From an uncultured Selenomonadales bacterium (GTDB lineage Bacteria; Bacillota; Negativicutes; Selenomonadales; Selenomonadaceae), in contig CAMNLS010000105.1 in NCBI GenBank assembly GCA_946543495.1, positions 1 through 5,272 of the forward strand: DNA of 5,272 nucleotides, read 5' to 3'. Below the pieces are notes generated by a model. It made no database searches. It was not told where the DNA came from and saw only the letters and a program-made list of their open reading frames with translations. The position numbers were made by a program, and so were the translations under genes. Below are positions 1 to 4,017 of this stretch, in pieces; position 1 is the first letter of the stretch; every line of letters begins with the position of its first letter.

Positions 1-742
1 CCGCGAACATGCCCGCATCAAAGAACGGACGCCGATAACACGTGTCATGAATTCTATTGCCGTAAAATTGCTTCGGACGACCGTCAGCGTCAACTGGCGG
101 CAAACTTCCAAATAAAGCAACGTGCATAACAACGCCCGTCATAACTTCGGGTATCGGAGGACAGCCCGGAACTTTTACGACAGGTTTTCCGCCTACAAAG
201 TGTTCAATGCCCGCTGAACCCGTTGGATTTGGATTAGCCGCTTGAATTCCGCCGTAAGCTGAACAAGAACCGTAAGCAATAATCGCCGCCGCGCCCTTAG
301 CAGCCTTTTCGAGCAAATGCGTGAACGTGTGACCGCCGCTCATGCAGTAAACGCCGCTGTCACGCGTGGCAACCGCGCCTTCGACCGCCAGAATGTATTG
401 CCCGTTGTATTTGGCAATCGTTTCTTCAAGATGAGCCTCAAACGGTGCACCGCAAGCCGCGCTTAATAAATGGTCGTATTCAAGCGCGATTGATGATAAT
501 ACAACGTCCGAGGCAAGTGGCGCGCCCGAACGAATAAAGGATTCGTCACAGCCCGTGCATTCGTGCCCATGAATCCAAATTACGACCGGCAACGGTTTAG
601 TCTCCGCCGCCTCAACGACTTTCGAGAACATATCCATGCTGAAGCCCATAAGCGATGTCAGCGCGACACAGCCCTTTAAGAAGCTCCGACGACTGAAGCC
701 GCGCCTTAGATATGCTTCCCATAAACTCTCCCTTTTTTCCAA
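1..742 (-). CDS. [NiFe] hydrogenase small subunit, Tat-exported (N-terminal 247 residues, truncated by window edge)
   Basis: Small, iron-sulfur electron-transfer subunit of a [NiFe] hydrogenase, which oxidises or evolves H2 outside the cytoplasmic membrane together with a large NiFe subunit. I translated it from TTG at 742. Residues 17-23 read SRRSFLK, a classical twin-arginine motif, followed by a hydrophobic stretch to about residue 39 and likely cleavage near 45-46. The mature part opens with PVVIWIHGHECTGC. Proximal [4Fe-4S] ligands are C62, C65, C160 and C194 (in KVPGCPP). H232 and C235 (RIHDTCYRRP) are the first two distal-cluster ligands; the rest lie beyond the edge. Gly64 and Gly165 occupy the positions of the two extra cysteines of O2-tolerant enzymes, so a standard, O2-sensitive proximal cluster is inferred. 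Asp66 follows C65 where Ser or Thr is usual. The large subunit should follow to the left. Family names vary (hyaA, hydA, hynS), so no symbol is given. Confidence 0.95.
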   Translation of the reverse strand, partial: MEKRESLWEAYLRRGFSRRSFLKGCVALTSLMGFSMDMFSKVVEAAETKPLPVVIWIHGHECTGCDESFIRSGAPLASDVVLSSIALEYDHLLSAACGAPFEAHLEETIAKYNGQYILAVEGAVATRDSGVYCMSGGHTFTHLLEKAAKGAAAIIAYGSCSAYGGIQAANPNPTGSAGIEHFVGGKPVVKVPGCPPIPEVMTGVVMHVALFGSLPPVDADGRPKQFYGNRIHDTCYRRPFFDAGMFA

Positions 743-925
743 TTTTCGCCCCTCCTTAATGATTGGCAATGATACGCATAATGAGTTCTAAAAAATTTTA
801 ACACGCTCCGTGAAGTATTAACGCGGTATCGGCAACAATTTTCGCCAAATTTTTTATAAATCCTTCCCAATGTTTAATCGCCGCCCATAAAAAACGCCGC
901 GCTAATTTTAGTCCGTATAACCAAT
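743..925 (-). other. AT-rich leader upstream of the hydrogenase gene, no clear promoter
   Basis: Noncoding stretch between the thrS terminator and the hydrogenase start. I find no convincing -35/-10 pair here, although a promoter is expected because the terminator isolates the gene from thrS. Two imperfect dyads are visible: 831-846 (6 of 8 pairs) and 759-773 (6 of 7 pairs around a central base, abutting the ribosome binding site). No open reading frame of note. Confidence 0.5.
749..757 (-). promoter_or_regulatory. Ribosome binding site fixing the TTG start of the hydrogenase small subunit
   Basis: AAGGAGGGG lies 6-8 nt upstream of TTG at 742-740. It decides the start. The nearest ATG (722-720) is out of frame and stops after 36 codons, while the first in-frame ATG (residue 32) would remove the twin-arginine signal. 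Confidence 0.85.
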
Positions 926-977
926 AAAAAAGCAGAAGACTTCCAAAAGCTCGCTGAACTTCCTTCAAGTCTTCTGC
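926..977 (-). terminator. Rho-independent terminator of thrS
   Basis: Perfect 11-bp inverted repeat (932-942 with 967-977; GCAGAAGACTT on the minus strand). The 24-nt interior itself folds into a 6-bp hairpin with one G-U pair (947-952 with 956-961, triloop 953-955). On the minus strand the stem is followed directly by six T (931-926). It lies about 40 nt past the thrS stop. There is no T-run on the plus side, so it works in one direction only. Confidence 0.88.
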
Positions 978-1017
978 CGTTCGTGCGCTATGAAACTAAT
1001 TCAATTCGTTGCGATGA

Positions 1018-2799
1018 TTAAAACGTTTGACTGCGTGTCGAAACTTTATCTTGAACGTAAGCAACGAAATCATCGACGCTCAGATTGACGCTATCCTTTG
1101 AGCTGTACTTTCTAATCGGAAGGACGCCCGTTTCAACTTCTTTATCGCCAATAACAATCGTGTAAGGAATCTTGCGGACTTGGCTGTCACGAATCTTTTT
1201 ATTAATCTTCTCGTTGCGGTCGTCGACTTCGGCGCGGAGATTGAGCGCGAAAAATTTATCGGCAAGCTCTTTAGCGTAGTCAACGTGCTTATCGGTTATC
1301 GGCAAAATTTTTATCTGCACAGGAGCAAACCACACGGGGAACGCGCCCGCGTAATGTTCAATCAAAATGCCAATGAACCGTTCGATACTTCCATAAACCA
1401 CGCGATGAACCATGATTGGACGATGCTTTTCGCCGTCCTCGCCGATGTAGTTGAGGTCAAATTTTTCAGGCAAGAGCATATCAAGTTGAATCGTTCCGCA
1501 TTGCCACGTTCTACCGATTGAGTCTTTCAAGTGGAAGTCAATCTTCGGACCATAAAACGCGCCGTCGCCCTCGTTGATGACGTATTCAAGCCCGCGATGC
1601 TCCAGAGCCTTCCGCAAAGCGTCGGTTGCAAGTTCCCACGTCGCATCGTCGCCCATTGAGTTTTCGGGGCGCGTCGACAGTTCCGCCTTGTACGTAAGCC
1701 CGAACGTTTTATAAACCTCGTCGAACAAGTCAATCGTCTTTTGAATCTCCGGTTCGACTTGCGCGGGCGTCATGAAAATATGCGCGTCGTCCTGCGTGAA
1801 GTTGCGGACTCTGAACAAGCCGTGAAGCACGCCGCTTTTCTCGTGACGATGAACCAAGCCGAGTTCGCCGAGTCTCAACGGCAAGTCGCGGTAGCTGTGC
1901 ACGTGCGTATTATAAACCAACATGCCGCCCGGACAATTCATAGGCTTAACGGCGTAGTCTTCCTCGTCAATCTTCGTGAAGTACATGTTCTCTTTGTAAT
2001 GATCCCAATGCCCCGAAGTCTCCCACAGCTTACGATTTAAAATTATCGGCGTCTTAATCTCTTGATAGCCGTAGCGACGATGAACCGCCCGCCAATAATT
2101 AATCAGCTCGTTGCGAATGGTCATGCCGTTGGGGTGGAAGAACGGGAAGCCAGGTCCTTCGTCGTGCAGGCTGAACAAGTCTAACTCCTTGCCGAGTTTG
2201 CGATGATCTCGACGCGCCGCCTCCTCAAGCATGGTCAGATAAGCTTTAAGCTCGTCTTTAGTTTCAAACGCCGTGCCGTAGATACGTTGAAGCATTTTAT
2301 TATGTTCGTCGCCGCGCCAATACGCGCCCGCAATGCTCATTAGCTTGAAGGCTTTAACCTTGCCCGTCGATTGAACGTGCGGACCTGCGCAGAGGTCAGT
2401 AAAGTCACCTTGCGTAAACAAAGAAATCTCCGCGCCTTCGGGCAATGCCTCAATCAGCTCGACTTTATAAATCTCGCCTTCGTCCGAAAACTTCTTCAAG
2501 GCGTCGGCTCTCGGTAGCGTCGAACGTTCAAGCTTAAGATTCTGCTTAATGATAGCTTTCATCTCGCGTTCGATGTCGGCAAGGTCTTCGTCGGTGATTT
2601 TATGTTCGGTGTCGATATCGTAATAAAAGCCGGTGTCAATCGCCGGACCGATAGCAAGTTGAACGCCGCGCCCGTCCGCGCCGCCGTAGAGATGCTTTAT
2701 CGCTTGCGCCATGATATGTGAGGCGGTGTGGCGCAGTGAGTGCAGAGCCTCCGCGCCTTCGACTTCCGCCAACGTTCCATCCTTAGTTATTATCGTCAT
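1018..2799 (-). CDS. thrS: Threonyl-tRNA synthetase lacking the N-terminal TGS domain
   Basis: Cytoplasmic class II synthetase that charges tRNA-Thr with threonine; 593 residues against roughly 640 for typical bacterial ThrRS. The shortfall is at the N-terminus. After about 17 residues the protein enters the editing domain, so the TGS (N1) domain is absent. Editing-site residues are H24 and H28 (HTASH) and C137 and H141 (CAGPH), matching the E. coli pattern for hydrolysis of Ser-tRNA-Thr. Catalytic zinc ligands are C289 (PMNCPGG), H340 (DDAH) and H465 (MVHR). Motif 2 arginine is R318 (HRHE) and motif 3 is around E473-R474 (GSIERF). The anticodon-binding domain runs from about residue 487 to the end. 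The start is secure: AGGAGGG stands 7 nt upstream, and its own promoter leaves too little transcript for a TGS domain. It is monocistronic, ending in its own terminator. Family assignment is near certain. Confidence 0.98.
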   Translation of the reverse strand: MTIITKDGTLAEVEGAEALHSLRHTASHIMAQAIKHLYGGADGRGVQLAIGPAIDTGFYYDIDTEHKITDEDLADIEREMKAIIKQNLKLERSTLPRADALKKFSDEGEIYKVELIEALPEGAEISLFTQGDFTDLCAGPHVQSTGKVKAFKLMSIAGAYWRGDEHNKMLQRIYGTAFETKDELKAYLTMLEEAARRDHRKLGKELDLFSLHDEGPGFPFFHPNGMTIRNELINYWRAVHRRYGYQEIKTPIILNRKLWETSGHWDHYKENMYFTKIDEEDYAVKPMNCPGGMLVYNTHVHSYRDLPLRLGELGLVHRHEKSGVLHGLFRVRNFTQDDAHIFMTPAQVEPEIQKTIDLFDEVYKTFGLTYKAELSTRPENSMGDDATWELATDALRKALEHRGLEYVINEGDGAFYGPKIDFHLKDSIGRTWQCGTIQLDMLLPEKFDLNYIGEDGEKHRPIMVHRVVYGSIERFIGILIEHYAGAFPVWFAPVQIKILPITDKHVDYAKELADKFFALNLRAEVDDRNEKINKKIRDSQVRKIPYTIVIGDKEVETGVLPIRKYSSKDSVNLSVDDFVAYVQDKVSTRSQTF

Positions 2800-2806
2800 T
2801 TATATT

Positions 2807-2813
2807 CCCTCCT
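2807..2813 (-). promoter_or_regulatory. Ribosome binding site of thrS
   Basis: AGGAGGG with 7-nt spacing to ATG at 2799-2797. It supports the short, TGS-less start rather than an upstream one. Confidence 0.88.
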
Positions 2814-2838
2814 ATGTCTTGATTCGTCCGCGCTACGC

Positions 2839-2867
2839 AGTATAGTTCAGCAAAACAGAAACTTCAA
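2839..2867 (-). promoter_or_regulatory. Putative sigma-70/SigA promoter of thrS
   Basis: On the minus strand, TTGAAG (2867-2862), a 17-bp spacer and TATACT (2844-2839). The match is 4 of 6 at -35 and 5 of 6 at -10. Transcription would start near 2832 and give a leader of about 33 nt containing the ribosome binding site. That is too short for a T-box riboswitch, and no T-box consensus (AGGGTGG...CCGCG) is seen. Confidence 0.7.
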
Positions 2868-2913
2868 CTAAAATTTATTTCTCGTTGCGGCGTAAAGTTC
2901 GCGAGTCTCTTTT

Positions 2914-2942
2914 TTGACAGTGTAGCAGGATTATTTTATAAT
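2914..2942 (+). promoter_or_regulatory. Perfect consensus sigma-70/SigA promoter for the small-protein/queH operon
   Basis: TTGACA (2914-2919), exactly 17 bp, TATAAT (2937-2942): 12 of 12 consensus bases with ideal spacing. Transcription would begin about 2949-2950. It faces away from the thrS promoter, with about 46 bp between the two -35 boxes. Confidence 0.88.
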
Positions 2943-2975
2943 CAAAAAAATTCTTTAGCAAGTGTGGTGAGTCAA

Positions 2976-3236
2976 ATGAAGATTCAAGGCGCGGTCATCA
3001 TAGAACAGGGCGTGACGTTTGCAATCGTCGTAGTCAGTCAAACTGTTACTAATTACACTTCGCGGGCGGTACGTGTGCGGGCGCATTTGTCACAGTACTT
3101 TAGGAACATGCCAATAATTTTAATGTCGCAAGACTCGAACGGCACGCCGCACTATTACGGACGCAAAGACATCGTAGCGTTTCTGCGCTCCATTCGGCTC
3201 GACCAAATCCCGTGGAAGGAGTATCACATTTACTGA
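2976..3236 (+). CDS. Uncharacterised 86-residue protein, first gene of the queH operon
   Basis: I do not recognise a named family. The protein reads as alternating alpha/beta: two strand-like hydrophobic runs near residues 5-10 and 14-21, a basic helix-like segment near 29-42 (SRAVRVRAHLSQYF), a strand at 45-50 (MPIILM), then SQDSNGTPHYYGRKDIVAFL (51-70), resembling a turn followed by a helix. It has no cysteine, no signal peptide and no clear membrane segment, so a cytoplasmic location is inferred. I chose ATG at 2976 over GTG at 2964 because a GGTGAG-like site (2966-2971) precedes it and the promoter would leave GTG only about 14 nt of leader with no ribosome binding site. Its TGA overlaps the queH ATG by one base, so translational coupling is likely. 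Codon use resembles its neighbours, and the perfect promoter argues it is a real gene. A link to queuosine metabolism is suggested only by position. Confidence 0.82.
   Translation: MKIQGAVIIEQGVTFAIVVVSQTVTNYTSRAVRVRAHLSQYFRNMPIILMSQDSNGTPHYYGRKDIVAFLRSIRLDQIPWKEYHIY
3216..3221 (+). promoter_or_regulatory. Ribosome binding site of queH inside the upstream gene
   Basis: AAGGAG lies within the last codons of the 86-residue gene, 14 nt before ATG at 3236. The spacing is longer than ideal, which fits translation by ribosomes terminating at the overlapping TGATG. Confidence 0.6.
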
Positions 3237-3841
3237 TGAAAATTTTAATGCACATGTGTTGCGCCCCTTGCTCGTGCTACCCAACGAAACGTCTACGCGA
3301 AGAAGGCTTGGAGCCCGTCGGTTACTTCTTTAATCCAAACATTCATCCTTATCAAGAGTGGCGGCAACGTTTGAGGACTGCGCGGGAGTTCGTCGAGAAG
3401 GTCGGGATAAAATTTTTCGCGGACAATCATTACGGCTTGCGCGAGTATCTGTCAAAGGTTTCAAGCGTCGTCGACGAGCAAGACACGATTGAACACGGCG
3501 ACGGCTTCCATAAACGTTGCGGCATCTGCTACGCGTGGCGATTGAGTGAGACTGCCCGCTTTGCCGTTGAAAATAATTTCGAGCTGTTCACGTCGACACT
3601 TCTTTACAGCCGTCATCAAAATCACGAGCAGATAAAAAAAATCGCCGAGCATTTTGCGAACATGTTCGGCGTAAAATTTTTTTATGAAGACTTCCGCGAC
3701 GGTTGGCAGGAAGGCATTGACTTAAGCTTGGAGCTTGGACTCTACCGGCAAAATTATTGCGGCTGTATCTTCAGCGAGGAAGAACGTTTCAGCAACGACT
3801 TGCGCAAGGCTCGTAAAAAATTTTTCAAGCACGAAAGTTAA
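3236..3841 (+). CDS. queH: Epoxyqueuosine reductase QueH
   Basis: Last step of tRNA queuosine synthesis: reduces epoxyqueuosine to queuosine at wobble position 34 of GUN-anticodon tRNAs. QueH (former DUF208) is the cobalamin-independent, iron-sulfur alternative to QueG. The 201-residue length fits the family. Conserved cysteines stand in the expected blocks: C8, C9 and C12 in MHMCCAPCSCYP, C95 and C98 in KRCGICYAWRL, and C175 and C177 in NYCGCIFSEEER. Also typical are FFNPNIHPYQEW (31-42) and TSTLLYSRHQNHEQI (119-133). ATG at 3236 is preferred to GTG at 3212: it places the CC motif at residues 8-9 as usual, and the GTG has no ribosome binding site in front. It is the second gene of a two-gene operon, overlapping the upstream stop by one base. 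A possible terminator lies about 106 nt downstream. No other queuosine genes are in the window. Confidence 0.95.
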   Translation: MKILMHMCCAPCSCYPTKRLREEGLEPVGYFFNPNIHPYQEWRQRLRTAREFVEKVGIKFFADNHYGLREYLSKVSSVVDEQDTIEHGDGFHKRCGICYAWRLSETARFAVENNFELFTSTLLYSRHQNHEQIKKIAEHFANMFGVKFFYEDFRDGWQEGIDLSLELGLYRQNYCGCIFSEEERFSNDLRKARKKFFKHES

Positions 3842-3844
3842 TCC

Positions 3845-3868
3845 GAAGCCGTCATGGATGACGGCTTC
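3845..3868. repeat. Perfect 10-bp inverted repeat just after queH
   Basis: GAAGCCGTCA (3845-3854), loop TGGA, TGACGGCTTC (3859-3868). It starts four bases after the queH stop. No T-run follows on either strand, so it may protect or process the 3' end rather than terminate. Confidence 0.75.
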
Positions 3869-3899
3869 CGCCGCTTTTACGTGATGTAAAACTGCGGCG
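3869..3899. repeat. Second inverted repeat abutting the first
   Basis: CGCCGCTTTTAC (3869-3880) pairs with GTAAAA plus GCGGCG (3886-3891 and 3894-3899), leaving a 2-nt bulge (3892-3893) and a 5-nt loop. It begins at the base after the preceding hairpin, so the two form a tandem. No T-run follows on either strand. Confidence 0.7.
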
Positions 3900-3947
3900 A
3901 ACACCCGCTTCGCTTGTCGCAACCGTCGACGCAGTAGACGACGAACG

Positions 3948-3970
3948 CCCCTGCGAGGGGTCTTTTCTTT
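3948..3970 (+). terminator. Possible rho-independent terminator of the queH operon
   Basis: CCCCT-GCG-AGGGG (3948-3960) followed at once on the plus strand by TCTTTTCTTT (3961-3970). The stem is only 5 bp plus one G-U, and the T-tract is interrupted by C, so the strength is uncertain. The minus side has a purine tract instead and would not terminate. Confidence 0.55.
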
Positions 3971-3973
3971 CCG

Positions 3974-4007
3974 CTTCTCTTTCTTTGGACAAGCAAAGAA
4001 AGGGAAG
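3974..4007. repeat. 14-bp inverted repeat beside the EF-G-like gene stop
   Basis: 3974-3987 pairs with 3994-4007 over 14 positions (one G-U) with a 6-nt loop GACAAG; the core is CTTTCTTTG / CAAAGAAAG. It lies 10 bases beyond the EF-G-like stop. It lacks a T-run on either strand, so it is not a canonical terminator, although it may form the 3' end of that mRNA. Similar TTTCTTTG/CAAAGAAA spacer hairpins recur in many bacterial genomes, in my recollection. Confidence 0.7.
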
Positions 4008-4017
4008 ATTAAAACGC

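Noticed and set aside
613..722. ATG at 722-720 as the hydrogenase start
   Set aside because: Out of frame with the hydrogenase; stops after 36 codons.
830..848. Sigma-54 promoter-like TGGC...TTGC upstream of the hydrogenase gene (minus strand)
   Set aside because: The distance between the GG and GC elements is one base too long for the strict sigma-54 spacing.
1080..2040. Several 60-115 codon open frames on both strands inside thrS
   Set aside because: They overlap a complete, clearly conserved ThrRS and have no ribosome binding sites or recognisable content.
2880..2906. CTCG...CGAG dyad between the divergent promoters as an operator
   Set aside because: Only 4 bp of pairing across a long interior; expected by chance.
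2800..2960. T-box riboswitch upstream of thrS
   Set aside because: No T-box consensus or long leader, and a good promoter lies only about 30 nt upstream of the ribosome binding site.
2964..2975. Alternative GTG start for the 86-residue protein
   Set aside because: It would lie about 14 nt from the predicted transcription start with no ribosome binding site; ATG at 2976 has a GGTGAG-like site.
3212..3235. Alternative GTG start for queH
   Set aside because: No ribosome binding site, 24-bp overlap with the upstream gene, and the CC motif would be pushed away from its usual position near residue 8.
3461..3922. Minus-strand open frames inside and past queH
   Set aside because: Antisense shadows of a well-supported gene; no start signals.
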